Assembly: GCF_014524545.1 (NCBI RefSeq)
Contig: NZ_CP053557.1
Span: 1,885,501 to 1,949,500, forward strand
Source: Exiguobacterium sp. Helios
GTDB taxonomy: Bacteria > Bacillota > Bacilli > Exiguobacteriales > Exiguobacteriaceae
Direction of reading: 5' to 3'
DNA: 64,000 nucleotides
Shown here: in pieces, positions 45,326 to 53,013 of the stretch
Layout of the letters: each line of letters opens with the position of its first letter
Position numbering within the stretch: the stretch's first letter is position 1
Made by a program: the position numbers and the translations under genes
Notes under the pieces: generated by a model
Told to the model about the DNA's origin: nothing
Database searches by the model: none
What the model saw: only the letters and a program-made list of their open reading frames with translations

Positions 45326-45374
45326 AAAAGAAGGAATCGCCATCGTCACAGATGAGCAATCCCTTCTTTTTGGC
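45326..45374. terminator. bidirectional terminator between csaA-like and egtD genes
   Basis: AAAAGAAGG (45326-45334) and CCTTCTTTT (45362-45370) pair with an imperfect inner stem; TTTTT follows. Confidence 0.7.
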
Positions 45375-45413
45375 TTATGACACGGACTGATGTTTCAGCC
45401 CTTATCGTTTCAA

Positions 45414-46376
45414 TCAGATCCGCGTCTTTTCCAAGTAGTGTACGCTGAAATGGTGCTTTGCATCCGTAAAACATCTAATTGGAGTAAATCCGTTTTGTTT
45501 GGCTAACCATTGAAATTCTTCCTGACTGTACTTATAGGAATTTTCCGTATGAATCGTTTCCCCCTCTTTAAACGGAAAGCGCTGATCGGCAATCGTGACG
45601 ATTTGATCGATCCGGCTTTTCAGATGCATTTCAACCCGCCCCTGCTGTTCGTTATAAAAGGCGATATGTTCAAACAAATCTACATCAAACGTCCCTCCAA
45701 GTGTTTCATTGATATGCCGCAAGATATTTAAGTTAAACTGTGCCGTAACGCCAGCTCGATCATTGTAAGCCGCATGGAGCAGATTAGTTTCTTTTTTTGT
45801 ATCAATTCCGATTAAGAAACCGTCTCCCTTCTCCAGCAATTGACTCGATTGTTGTAAAAAGTCTGCTGCTTCCTGCGGATTAAAGTTTCCGATTGTCGAA
45901 CCGGGAAAGAAAATCACCTTTTTTTGTTTATCTTCAATCGGTAAATGCAAAGGGGCAGAATAGTCACCACAAACCGCTTTAATCCGGAGTCCCGGATAAT
46001 CTTGAGATAATTGATGCGCGGATTGGATTAGAAAATCTTTCGAAATATCGATTGGCATATATTGTTCCAATTGATGGAGGGAACTGAGTAAACTTTTGAT
46101 TTTACGACTGCTTCCGCTTCCATACTCAATCAGTGTGTGGACCGGTCCAATACAATCTGCAATGGCCGTTTGGTGTTCGGATAAAATATCGATTTCCGTC
46201 CGCGTCAAATAATATTCCGGTTGCTGTGTAATCCGTTCGAATAATTCCGATCCGGTTTGATCATAAAAGTATTTTGCTTGCAACACCTTTTGAGGTTGCG
46301 CTAAACCGTGTAATACTTCTTGGAGCATGTTCTGCTGATCCGTGTACATATCAAAACTTTCGACTTGTTGCCGCAT
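45414..46376 (-). CDS. egtD: L-histidine N-alpha-methyltransferase EgtD
   Basis: A 320-residue DUF2260 methyltransferase that makes hercynine (N,N,N-trimethylhistidine) from histidine and SAM, the first step in ergothioneine synthesis. It has the N-terminal EgtD signature LPKKYFYDxxG-like (LQAKYFYDQTGSELFERITQQPEYYLTRTE), IEYGSGSSRK as the SAM loop, and FPGSTIGNFNP. The start abuts the egtB stop with no gap, so the genes are translated from one mRNA. Confidence 0.9.
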   Translation of the reverse strand: MRQQVESFDMYTDQQNMLQEVLHGLAQPQKVLQAKYFYDQTGSELFERITQQPEYYLTRTEIDILSEHQTAIADCIGPVHTLIEYGSGSSRKIKSLLSSLHQLEQYMPIDISKDFLIQSAHQLSQDYPGLRIKAVCGDYSAPLHLPIEDKQKKVIFFPGSTIGNFNPQEAADFLQQSSQLLEKGDGFLIGIDTKKETNLLHAAYNDRAGVTAQFNLNILRHINETLGGTFDVDLFEHIAFYNEQQGRVEMHLKSRIDQIVTIADQRFPFKEGETIHTENSYKYSQEEFQWLAKQNGFTPIRCFTDAKHHFSVHYLEKTRI

Positions 46377-47648
46377 TTAGAGGTCACCCGCCAATCGGAA
46401 GCCACTGAACTGCCAACGTTTAGCAGGTGGGAAGAAATTCCGGTACGTCGCACGGATATGATTACCCGGAGTCACACAGGCACCGCCGCGAAGAACCATC
46501 TGGTTACACATGAACTTGGCATTGTACTCCCCGAGTGCTCCTTCAAGCGGTCGACTTTTCGGATACGGAGCATATGCACTTGCCGTCCATTCCCAGACAT
46601 CACCGAACATGCCGTTCACCGACTGATTCGCGTCTTGAACCGGAACGGGATGATAGGAACCTTGTTCCATGAAGTTCCCCTGTTGATCAACTTGCCGCCC
46701 GACGTATTCCCATTCGGCTTCAGTTGGTAGACGTTTCCCGCACCACCGGCTGTAGGCATCGGCTTCATAAAAACTCACATGACAAACCGGTTCATCCAAC
46801 TGCAAAGGTTCAACACCGTTCAATGTGAAGATGGACCAGTCACCCTGTTGATCTTTCATCCAGTAGAGAGGTGCTTTCCACTGTTGTTGCGTCACGACTT
46901 GGAAGCCGTCCGACAGCCAATGTTCAGCTTGCTCATACCCGCCCGCCTCAATGAATGCCATGAACTCACGGTTGGTGACGGGGCGTGTTGCGAGTTCAAA
47001 TGGTTCTAACCACGCTTTATAAACCGGACTTTCATTGTCAAAGGCAAATCCCGCACCCTCATGACCGATTTCAACGAGCCCCCCTTCAAATCGCGTAAAC
47101 GTAAGCGGCGGCGACTGAGCTGTTCCACGCCGCTCGACTTGTCGGGTCTGATACGCCGGCAATAACGGATTAGTAAAGAAGTTGTATTTTACATCCATCA
47201 AGATTAACTCCTGATGTTGCTGTTCATGCTGCAGTCCCATTTCGACCAATTGCTCGATGACCTGTTGAAGGGCCGTCTCTCGTTCTTGTCGCAACAATGT
47301 CAAGACTGCCTGATCGACATGTTCACGATAAGCAATGACGTCCTTGACGGTCGGACGTGACAACACCCCTCGCTGATGGCGCGGTTGATACGGACCGATC
47401 GAATTGTAGTAGGAATTAAATAAATAGTTGTATACCGGATCAAAAACATGATACGTATCGTCATACTCTTGAAGGATCATCCGTTCAAAAAACCATGTCG
47501 TATGGGCAATATGCCATTTCGGCGGGCTGACATCCGTACTTGCCTGAATTACAAAATCCTCTTGTTCCAACGGTTCAATCAAGGTTAATGTCTGATTCCG
47601 GACCGTATTGAACTTGTCTGCTAAGTAAGTCGTAATCTCTTGACTCAA
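46377..47648 (-). CDS. egtB: ergothioneine-forming sulfoxide synthase EgtB
   Basis: A non-haem iron enzyme that joins hercynine with a thiol to give the sulfoxide precursor of ergothioneine. The N-terminal DinB-like domain carries PPKWHIAHTTWFFE and QHEQQHQEL, providing the three-His iron site; the C-terminal FGE-sulfatase domain ends with FSGFRLAGD. I prefer TTG at 47648 (AAGGAAGTGG upstream); ATG at 47693 lies too near the promoter. No egtC or egtE gene is in view, so cysteine-lyase activity must be elsewhere. Confidence 0.9.
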   Translation of the reverse strand: MSQEITTYLADKFNTVRNQTLTLIEPLEQEDFVIQASTDVSPPKWHIAHTTWFFERMILQEYDDTYHVFDPVYNYLFNSYYNSIGPYQPRHQRGVLSRPTVKDVIAYREHVDQAVLTLLRQERETALQQVIEQLVEMGLQHEQQHQELILMDVKYNFFTNPLLPAYQTRQVERRGTAQSPPLTFTRFEGGLVEIGHEGAGFAFDNESPVYKAWLEPFELATRPVTNREFMAFIEAGGYEQAEHWLSDGFQVVTQQQWKAPLYWMKDQQGDWSIFTLNGVEPLQLDEPVCHVSFYEADAYSRWCGKRLPTEAEWEYVGRQVDQQGNFMEQGSYHPVPVQDANQSVNGMFGDVWEWTASAYAPYPKSRPLEGALGEYNAKFMCNQMVLRGGACVTPGNHIRATYRNFFPPAKRWQFSGFRLAGDL

Positions 47649-47698
47649 TTCATCCACTTCCTTCAAATAAAATATTCTGAAAATATGCACCATTATCT

Positions 47699-47723
47699 TT
47701 ACCCGTTTTCCTTTTAAGTAAGC
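47699..47723 (-). promoter_or_regulatory. possible sigma-B promoter of egtBD
   Basis: On the minus strand GCTTAC (47718-47723), 13 nt, GGGTAA (47699-47704) resembles the sigma-B pattern GTTTAA-N13/15-GGGTAA, with two -35 mismatches. A transcript from here would begin near or after the ATG at 47693, which supports the TTG start at 47648. Confidence 0.4.
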
Positions 47724-47730
47724 GTTTACA
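47717..47730 (-). promoter_or_regulatory. cre-like site in the egtB promoter region
   Basis: TGTAAACGCTTACT on the minus strand matches the cre consensus at all but its last base. It overlaps the sigma-B-like -35, so CcpA could repress here; no other evidence. Confidence 0.4.
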
Positions 47731-47745
47731 ATAAACTGCAAAAAA

Positions 47746-47780
47746 ATCGGAGTGAGACCCCATGCTGGTCCCACTCCGAC
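47746..47780 (-). terminator. terminator of guaC
   Basis: ATCGGAGTGAGACCC (47746-47760) pairs with GGTCCCACTCCGAC with one mismatch; the minus strand ends in TTTTTTTG. Confidence 0.82.
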
Positions 47781-47784
47781 TTGT

Positions 47785-48768
47785 TTAATACACTTTATCG
47801 CCGTTAAAAATCGAATTTTTGACAACGACATAATCAACCGTTCGAATCGCCTGCAGTTTATTGCCGCCGGCATAGGAAATCGCCGATTGCAAATCTTGTT
47901 CCATCTCAATCAGGGTGTCGGACAAACTTCCTTTAAATTCAACGAACATCTTTTTACCCTCGACATTCTTCTTTTCACCTTTTTGAAATTCCGAAGCGGA
48001 TCCGAAGTATTCCTTCACCTGTAAACCGTCGACTTCTTGCATTTCACCAGGAGACTCTTCGTGTCCGGCAAACAATGAACCGATCATGACCATCGTCGCC
48101 CCGAAACGGACGGATTTAGCAATGTCTCCGTGTGTCCGGATGCCACCATCTGCAATGATTGGTTTACTGGCAGCCTTGGCACACCATCTCAATGCTGCCA
48201 ACTGCCATCCGCCCGTACCGAATCCCGTTTTGATTTTCGTGATACAAACCTTCCCTGGTCCGATCCCGACTTTTGTTGCATCTGCGCCGGCATGTTCCAG
48301 TTCGCGAACAGCTTCCGGTGTCCCGACGTTACCTGCGATGACAAAGCTGTCCGGTAACACGTGTTTGATATGTTGGATCATCCGGATGACCGCTTCTGAA
48401 TGTCCATGCGCGATATCAATCGTGATATATTCCGGCGTCAATTCTTCGTGTGCCAATGTCTCGATGAACGCATATTCTTCCGTTTTCACACCGACACTGA
48501 TGGAAGCAATCAATCCCCGTTCCTGCATCGTGCGAACAAAGTTCAGTCGCGTTTCCGGCTCAAACCGGTGCATGATATAAAAATAGCCGTTTTCAGCTAA
48601 AAAAGTTGCGATTTTTTCATCGATGATCGTCTGCATATTAGCTGGCACGACAGGCAATTTAAAGCGTCGTCCTCCGAATTCGACCGTCGTATCACATTCC
48701 GAACGACTTCCGACGATTGATTTAGCTGGAATCAATTGAATATCTTCGTAATCAAATACTACATCCAT
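47785..48768 (-). CDS. guaC: GMP reductase
   Basis: A 327-residue IMPDH/GMPR-family enzyme that converts GMP to IMP using NADPH in purine salvage. It lacks the CBS insert of IMP dehydrogenase and has [19 protein letters not shown] with the catalytic Cys (about residue 175), [24 protein letters not shown] and the C-terminal [14 protein letters not shown] precedes the ATG at 48768. PurR-box-like sites lie upstream. Confidence 0.95.
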   Translation of the reverse strand: MDVVFDYEDIQLIPAKSIVGSRSECDTTVEFGGRRFKLPVVPANMQTIIDEKIATFLAENGYFYIMHRFEPETRLNFVRTMQERGLIASISVGVKTEEYAFIETLAHEELTPEYITIDIAHGHSEAVIRMIQHIKHVLPDSFVIAGNVGTPEAVRELEHAGADATKVGIGPGKVCITKIKTGFGTGGWQLAALRWCAKAASKPIIADGGIRTHGDIAKSVRFGATMVMIGSLFAGHEESPGEMQEVDGLQVKEYFGSASEFQKGEKKNVEGKKMFVEFKGSLSDTLIEMEQDLQSAISYAGGNKLQAIRTVDYVVVKNSIFNGDKVY

Positions 48769-48814
48769 CACTAACACCTCAAATAACGAATATTTTTTAT
48801 GAATAACACTTTAA

Positions 48815-48911
48815 CGTTCGTACTATAATACTGTAACGAACAATTAATGGTTTGTCAAAAACATTTCGTCAAAAAACATACTTTTAGAAAAATAAAAGCA
48901 CTTAATGTTCG
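48815..48911. promoter_or_regulatory. guaC promoter with PurR-box-like sites
   Basis: On the minus strand TTGACA (plus 48853-48858) and TACAGT (plus 48830-48835) with 17 nt between form a sigma-A promoter. PurBox cores CGAAC/GTTCG occur at 48816-48820 and 48837-48841 in opposite orientation 16 nt apart, and AAATCCGAACATTA (plus GTTCG 48907-48911) further upstream. The paired, inverted spacing matches purine repressor operators. Confidence 0.65.
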
Positions 48912-49029
48912 GATTTAAGGTTATTTCACTCTGTCGATTGACCATTTCATTGATTTATCATTAAAAAAGATAGATTCCGTTTCTTCTATAGCCCAGTCAT
49001 CAGGACGACGTCACTTTGATATGGATCTG

Positions 49030-49572
49030 TTAACCGGGTGCAAACTCTTCTTTTAACAGCGCGAACAAAATAAAATCTTCCCATGCACCGTTGATGTACA
49101 AGCTTTTTTTCGCAAGCCCTTCTCTTCTGAATCCCACTTTTTCTAACACACGGATGGAACCGATGTTTTCCGGCATCACTTCCGCCCGAAGACGGTGAAA
49201 CTGATGGGTCTCAAATAAAAGTTTAGCCGCCTGTCGAACAGCTTCCGCCATAATTCCTTTTCCATTGTGTTCCCGGTCCAATTGATATCCGATCATACAT
49301 GTCTCTGCCGGAAACCGTTCGACAAAAGCTGCAGAAACTTCACCGATTAATTGATTGTTTTCCGTTAAAAAGATTCCATAGGCATATGATCGATCCGCCA
49401 AACTGTTTTCAAGCATCTGTTCGATTCGTTCCAGTTGCTTCGGCAATGTATAACTATCCGGTTTCGGTTTTACAGGCATCCAGTATTCAAAATGTAATTG
49501 ATTCCGGAGGCTTAACCGGAGTAGCTGTTCTGCATCAGACAGTTGATATGGTCGAAGAAAAATGGTTCCCAT
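49030..49572 (-). CDS. GNAT N-acetyltransferase, RimJ/YjcK-like
   Basis: A 180-residue acetyltransferase with MIGYQLDREHNGKGIMAEAV (acetyl-CoA motif Q/R-x-x-G-x-A/G) and MPENIGSIRVLEKVGFRREG, the RimJ/RimL pattern. It should acetylate a protein N-terminus or small amine. AAGGAGG lies upstream on the minus strand. Monocistronic. Confidence 0.85.
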   Translation of the reverse strand: MGTIFLRPYQLSDAEQLLRLSLRNQLHFEYWMPVKPKPDSYTLPKQLERIEQMLENSLADRSYAYGIFLTENNQLIGEVSAAFVERFPAETCMIGYQLDREHNGKGIMAEAVRQAAKLLFETHQFHRLRAEVMPENIGSIRVLEKVGFRREGLAKKSLYINGAWEDFILFALLKEEFAPG

Positions 49573-49613
49573 GATTAATTTCCTCCTTAAAAAAATAGTA
49601 TGAATTCATAATT

Positions 49614-49635
49614 CTTTAACTTTAGAGAGTTAAAG
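49614..49635. repeat. 8-bp inverted repeat upstream of the GNAT gene
   Basis: CTTTAACT (49614-49621), 6-nt spacer, AGTTAAAG (49628-49635). AT-rich, in the divergent gap between the GNAT and sigma-like genes; could be an operator. Confidence 0.55.
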
Positions 49636-49690
49636 CGTTTGAGAATTCTTTTTTCGGGAAAATTATAAAATATCTGAATAAGTAACAAAG

Positions 49691-49713
49691 TGTTTACAAA
49701 CGTGTTGTAAACA
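49691..49713. promoter_or_regulatory. palindromic putative operator before the sigma-like gene
   Basis: TGTTTACAA (49691-49699), spacer ACGTG, TTGTAAACA (49705-49713): perfect 9-bp arms, 11 nt before the AGGAGG site of the sigma-like gene. The site would lie in the leader or at the promoter. Confidence 0.6.
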
Positions 49714-49730
49714 ATTAAAAGGAGGAGAGC

Positions 49731-49991
49731 ATGCGTATAAATACAGATACAGAGTTATTTAAACAAATCGAATTAAAAAATAAGCACGCTCTCGAAGCGT
49801 TATACGATCGGTACGAAAAGTCCTTATACTTACTTCTCACACGTATGTTGAATGACGAAAAAAGAGTTCAACTTACGTTAAGACAAATTTTTCAGGATGT
49901 CTGGACAAGCCCGAACCAACATTCTACTATTCACGGCTATTTGATTACTGCTGTAAAACAAGCCCGATCCCAGCGCGAACCGATCCATTAA
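49731..49991 (+). CDS. stand-alone sigma-70 region-2-like protein, 86 aa
   Basis: The whole sequence aligns in texture with region 2 of ECF sigma factors: LFKQIELKNKHALEALYDRYEKSLY (2.1), MLNDEKRVQLTLRQIFQDVW (2.2, equivalent to the core-binding LQEVFLKVW) and a short 2.4-like end. There is no region 4 and no linker, so it cannot recognise a -35 alone. AAAAGGAGGAGAGC precedes the ATG, and no frameshifted continuation is visible downstream. Possible roles: core polymerase binding, anti-sigma bait, or a decayed sigma gene. Confidence 0.6.
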   Translation: MRINTDTELFKQIELKNKHALEALYDRYEKSLYLLLTRMLNDEKRVQLTLRQIFQDVWTSPNQHSTIHGYLITAVKQARSQREPIH

Positions 49992-50158
49992 TCCTTTCGC
50001 GATTTTGTTCCTCTTATATGAAGAAGAACATTTTATAGATATTCGAACTGCATGCATACATTCCTTCAAGGAATAACCTTTCTTCAAGTGAGTTTGATAT
50101 TTTTAGGGGAGATTGCCACTTTTTTTGTTTATTACTTCCTTTTTTCATTTTTTCATGG

Positions 50159-50277
50159 TATATTATAAACAATTATTGTTGTTCGGTGGAGATACAAAGT
50201 TTACACTTTCGACTCGATGAAATTGATCACAGTAGTAATAATCAGTGTGACTTAGTCATACGCAGGAGGCAACACAC
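50159..50277 (+). promoter_or_regulatory. csp1 promoter -10 and long structured leader
   Basis: TATATT (50159-50164) is a likely -10; transcription from near 50172 would give a leader of about 105 nt, typical of cold-shock mRNAs. A 6-bp hairpin GTGTGA-CTTAG-TCATAC (50245-50261) lies just before AGGAGG (50264-50269). Confidence 0.6.
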
Positions 50278-50478
50278 ATGGAACAAGGTAAAGTAAAATG
50301 GTTTAACGCAGAAAAAGGTTTTGGCTTCATCGAACGTGAAAGCGGCGACGACGTTTTCGTTCACTTCTCTGCTATCCAAACTGATGGTTTCAAATCACTT
50401 GACGAAGGTCAAGAAGTTTCGTTTGAAGTTGAAGAAGGCCAACGCGGACCACAAGCAACTAACGTTACTAAACTTTAA
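50278..50478 (+). CDS. csp: cold-shock protein, copy 1
   Basis: A 66-residue CspA/CspB-type OB-fold RNA chaperone. RNP1 KGFGFI and RNP2 VFVHF motifs are intact, with the aromatic surface WFN. It melts structured RNA and aids translation at low temperature. Copy 1 encodes the same protein as copies 2 and 3 but differs from them at several silent sites (for example CTGCTATCC versus CAGCTATTC). Leader and terminator are described separately. Confidence 0.95.
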   Translation: MEQGKVKWFNAEKGFGFIERESGDDVFVHFSAIQTDGFKSLDEGQEVSFEVEEGQRGPQATNVTKL

Positions 50479-50487
50479 TTTCCCTGA

Positions 50488-50511
50488 GAGGATCCGTAGC
50501 TGCGGATCCTC
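50488..50511 (+). terminator. terminator of csp copy 1
   Basis: GAGGATCCG and CGGATCCTC form a perfect 9-bp stem, loop TAGCTG, followed by TTTTTT. Confidence 0.88.
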
Positions 50512-50557
50512 TTTTTTAATTCTTTTCCGCCTACCCCTATCTTTTTCAAACCGGACG

Positions 50558-50680
50558 TGCTATATTATTAAGTAATTATTGTTGTTCGGTGGAGATATGA
50601 AGGTTACACTTTCGACTCGATGAAATTGATCACGGTAGTAATAATCAGTATGGCTCAGTCATACGCAGGAGGCAACACAC
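50558..50680 (+). promoter_or_regulatory. csp2 extended -10 promoter and leader
   Basis: TGCTATATT (extended -10, 50558-50566) precedes a leader of about 105 nt. Hairpin GTATGG-CTCAG-TCATAC (50648-50664) replaces that of copy 1; paired bases differ but pairing is kept. Confidence 0.6.
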
Positions 50681-50881
50681 ATGGAACAAGGTAAAGTAAA
50701 ATGGTTTAACGCAGAAAAAGGTTTTGGCTTCATCGAACGTGAAAGCGGCGACGACGTTTTCGTTCACTTCTCAGCTATTCAAACAGACGGTTTCAAATCA
50801 CTTGACGAAGGTCAAGAAGTTTCGTTTGAAGTTGAAGAAGGCCAACGCGGACCACAAGCAACTAACGTTACTAAACTTTAA
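50681..50881 (+). CDS. csp: cold-shock protein, copy 2
   Basis: The product is identical in all 66 residues to copies 1 and 3. It begins exactly 403 bp after copy 1. The nucleotide sequence is nearly identical to copy 3 and differs from copy 1 in silent positions, so copies 2 and 3 are the most recent duplicates or were homogenised. It has its own promoter, leader and terminator; the intergenic DNA up to copy 3 repeats that between copies 1 and 2. Confidence 0.95.
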   Translation: MEQGKVKWFNAEKGFGFIERESGDDVFVHFSAIQTDGFKSLDEGQEVSFEVEEGQRGPQATNVTKL

Positions 50882-50890
50882 TTTCCCTGA

Positions 50891-50914
50891 GAGGATCCGT
50901 AGCTGCGGATCCTC
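50891..50914 (+). terminator. terminator of csp copy 2
   Basis: Same 9-bp hairpin and T-tract as that of copy 1, exactly 403 bp further on. Confidence 0.88.
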
Positions 50915-50960
50915 TTTTTTAATTCTTTTCCGCCTACCCCTATCTTTTTCAAACCGGACG

Positions 50961-51083
50961 TGCTATATTATTAAGTAATTATTGTTGTTCGGTGGAGATA
51001 TGAAGGTTACACTTTTGACTCGATGAAATTGATCACGGTAGTAATAATCAGTATGGCTCAGCCATACGCAGGAGGCAACACAC
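50961..51083 (+). promoter_or_regulatory. csp3 extended -10 promoter and leader
   Basis: TGCTATATT (50961-50969) and a leader as in copy 2, with hairpin GTATGG-CTCAG-CCATAC (51051-51067) fully Watson-Crick paired. Confidence 0.6.
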
Positions 51084-51284
51084 ATGGAACAAGGTAAAGT
51101 AAAATGGTTTAACGCAGAAAAAGGTTTTGGCTTCATCGAACGTGAAAGCGGCGACGACGTTTTCGTTCACTTCTCAGCTATTCAAACAGACGGTTTCAAA
51201 TCACTTGACGAAGGTCAAGAAGTTTCGTTTGAAGTTGAAGAAGGCCAACGTGGACCACAAGCAACTAACGTTACTAAACTTTAA
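51084..51284 (+). CDS. csp: cold-shock protein, copy 3
   Basis: Third copy, 403 bp after copy 2, with the same 66-residue product. Only one silent change (CGTGGA) separates its 3' end from copy 2. Its downstream DNA is different: the terminator here is unrelated to those of copies 1 and 2, which marks the end of the repeated unit. Confidence 0.95.
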   Translation: MEQGKVKWFNAEKGFGFIERESGDDVFVHFSAIQTDGFKSLDEGQEVSFEVEEGQRGPQATNVTKL

Positions 51285-51290
51285 TTTTCC

Positions 51291-51318
51291 AAGACTCTGC
51301 TGTTGCAGGGTCTTTTTT
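51291..51318 (+). terminator. terminator of csp copy 3
   Basis: AGACTCTGC and GCAGGGTCT (one wobble) with loop TGTT, followed by TTTTTTT. Confidence 0.82.
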
Positions 51319-51373
51319 TGTTTTATCTTTTTTGAAATCTCATCATTCAGGTAAGAACGAAAGGATGATTCTC

Positions 51374-51760
51374 ATGGAAACTTCAGCTAAACATGAACAG
51401 CTTCAACTCCTCTTGACAAACCGTCATGATTATTTGATGCAAGGTAACCGAAAAGAGATGCATCAATTGTTATCACCTGATTTTTCTTTTGTTGACGGAC
51501 AAGGCCGGCAGTTCGATGCCGAGACGTATCTCGATCATTATGTCGATCCGGATCAAATTCAGTGGAGCGATCAACTCAGTGAGTCGATTATCGTCGAAGT
51601 TTTCGAGACGACGGCCCTGGTACAGGAAATCGTGGAAGATCATTTCTCATACGGTCGCAGCATGTATGTCGGTCGCTTCCGAAGTGTTTCGCTTTATCAC
51701 TGGACGAGCGAAGGCTGGAAGTGGCACTTTCATCAACTTACGCCACTTGATCCGTCCTGA
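51374..51760 (+). CDS. NTF2-like (SnoaL/DUF4440) protein
   Basis: A 128-residue protein with the cone-shaped NTF2 fold pattern: HDYLMQGNRKEMHQLLSPDFSFVDGQGRQFDAETYLDHY and final SLYHWTSEGWKWHFHQLTPL. Family members are binding proteins or small enzymes of unknown substrate. ATG at 51374 follows AAAGGATG. It has its own terminator. Confidence 0.75.
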   Translation: METSAKHEQLQLLLTNRHDYLMQGNRKEMHQLLSPDFSFVDGQGRQFDAETYLDHYVDPDQIQWSDQLSESIIVEVFETTALVQEIVEDHFSYGRSMYVGRFRSVSLYHWTSEGWKWHFHQLTPLDPS

Positions 51761-51790
51761 ATTCCATACTTTCTTCAGATACATCGATCG

Positions 51791-51823
51791 GATCAGTCTC
51801 TCTTTAGGAGAACTGGTCTTTTT
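51791..51823 (+). terminator. terminator of the NTF2-like gene
   Basis: GATCAGT (51791-51797) pairs with ACTGGTC (51812-51818) with one wobble; TTTTT follows. Confidence 0.65.
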
Positions 51824-51876
51824 CTGTCGAACGCTCCCCCTGTTCCAAAAAATTCAAATTCCCTTTGAAATGAAGT

Positions 51877-51905
51877 TTGATTAACTGTTTTCATTCCGTT
51901 ACACT
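51877..51905 (+). promoter_or_regulatory. sigma-A promoter of the serCA operon
   Basis: TTGATT (51877-51882), 17 nt, TACACT (51900-51905); 43 nt before the serC ATG. Confidence 0.65.
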
Positions 51906-51948
51906 TTAGTTGTGAATATTTTCTGAAAATTACTGGAGGCGGAATTAG

Positions 51949-53013
51949 ATGACGGTTTTTAATTTTTCAGCTGGTCCGGCAGTACTACCGGTACCGGTTT
52001 TACTTAAGGCTCAATCTGAGCTTCTGAATTACCAAGGTTCTGGACAATCCGTTTTGGAATTAAGTCATCGTTCTACCTTGTTTGAAAACATCCTTCAGGA
52101 TACAGAGGCTTTACTTCGGGAACTCTTGCAGATTCCGGATCATTACCATGTCTTGTTTTTACAAGGCGGAGCAACGCTTCAATTTTCCATGTTACCACTG
52201 AACTTGGCGACGAATCAGCAACGTGTCGACTTCATCGATACAGGCAGCTGGTCACAAAAAGCGATGCAGGATGCCGCGGCTTTTGTAAAGACAGGTATCG
52301 TTGCTTCATCTAATGCGGACAACTACCGTTCGATTCCGGCCGGTCCCATTTATTCTGACGCGGATTATCTGCATCTCACATGGAACAATACGCTTGAAGG
52401 AACGACTTTTACCGACGCTCCACAGGTCGATGTTCCGTTAGTGGCTGATTTCTCCTCCTCCATTTTATCGGAACCGATTGATGTCAGTCAGTTTGATGTG
52501 ATTTATGCGGGGGCTCAAAAAAATCTCGGGTCAGCCGGAATGACGCTCGTCATCATAAAAGATGAGCTTTTACAACGTACACCGGACCGTTTAGGTTCCT
52601 ATTTACGGTACGATACACATGCCGCCAATCATTCTTTATACAATACACCGCCCACATACAGCATCTATTTGACGAAACTGGTCCTCGAATGGATTAAGGA
52701 TCAGGGTTTCGATACGGTCGTCGAGCGTAATCACAAGCAATCCGCCTCCCTTTACGCGTACTTGGACCAATCTGTCCTATTTTCAAATCACGTTGCCCTG
52801 CCGGACCGGAGCCGGATGAACATTCCTTTCACTACCGGTCAAACGGATTTAGATAAACAATTTCTGCAATTTGCAGAACGTCATCACCTCGTCAATTTAA
52901 AAGGACATCGTTCCGTCGGAGGAATGCGCGCAAGTCTCTATAACGCGATGCCGACTGCAGGCGTCGATGCCCTTATTGCCATTTTAAAACGATTCGAACA
53001 GGGGGAACGTTAA
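51949..53013 (+). CDS. serC: phosphoserine aminotransferase
   Basis: A 354-residue class V PLP aminotransferase that converts 3-phosphohydroxypyruvate and glutamate to phosphoserine. FNFSAGPAVLPVPV, LFLQGGATLQFSMLPLNL, and the PLP Lys 191 in VIYAGAQKNLGSAGMTL are intact; GMRASLYNAM closes the protein. TGGAGGC lies before the ATG. First gene of the ser operon; serA follows immediately. Confidence 0.96.
   Translation: MTVFNFSAGPAVLPVPVLLKAQSELLNYQGSGQSVLELSHRSTLFENILQDTEALLRELLQIPDHYHVLFLQGGATLQFSMLPLNLATNQQRVDFIDTGSWSQKAMQDAAAFVKTGIVASSNADNYRSIPAGPIYSDADYLHLTWNNTLEGTTFTDAPQVDVPLVADFSSSILSEPIDVSQFDVIYAGAQKNLGSAGMTLVIIKDELLQRTPDRLGSYLRYDTHAANHSLYNTPPTYSIYLTKLVLEWIKDQGFDTVVERNHKQSASLYAYLDQSVLFSNHVALPDRSRMNIPFTTGQTDLDKQFLQFAERHHLVNLKGHRSVGGMRASLYNAMPTAGVDALIAILKRFEQGER

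Noticed and set aside
50104-50160. Possible continuation of the sigma-like protein (region 4) downstream
   Set aside because: All three frames after 49991 were read and no helix-turn-helix or region 4 pattern appears before the csp promoter.
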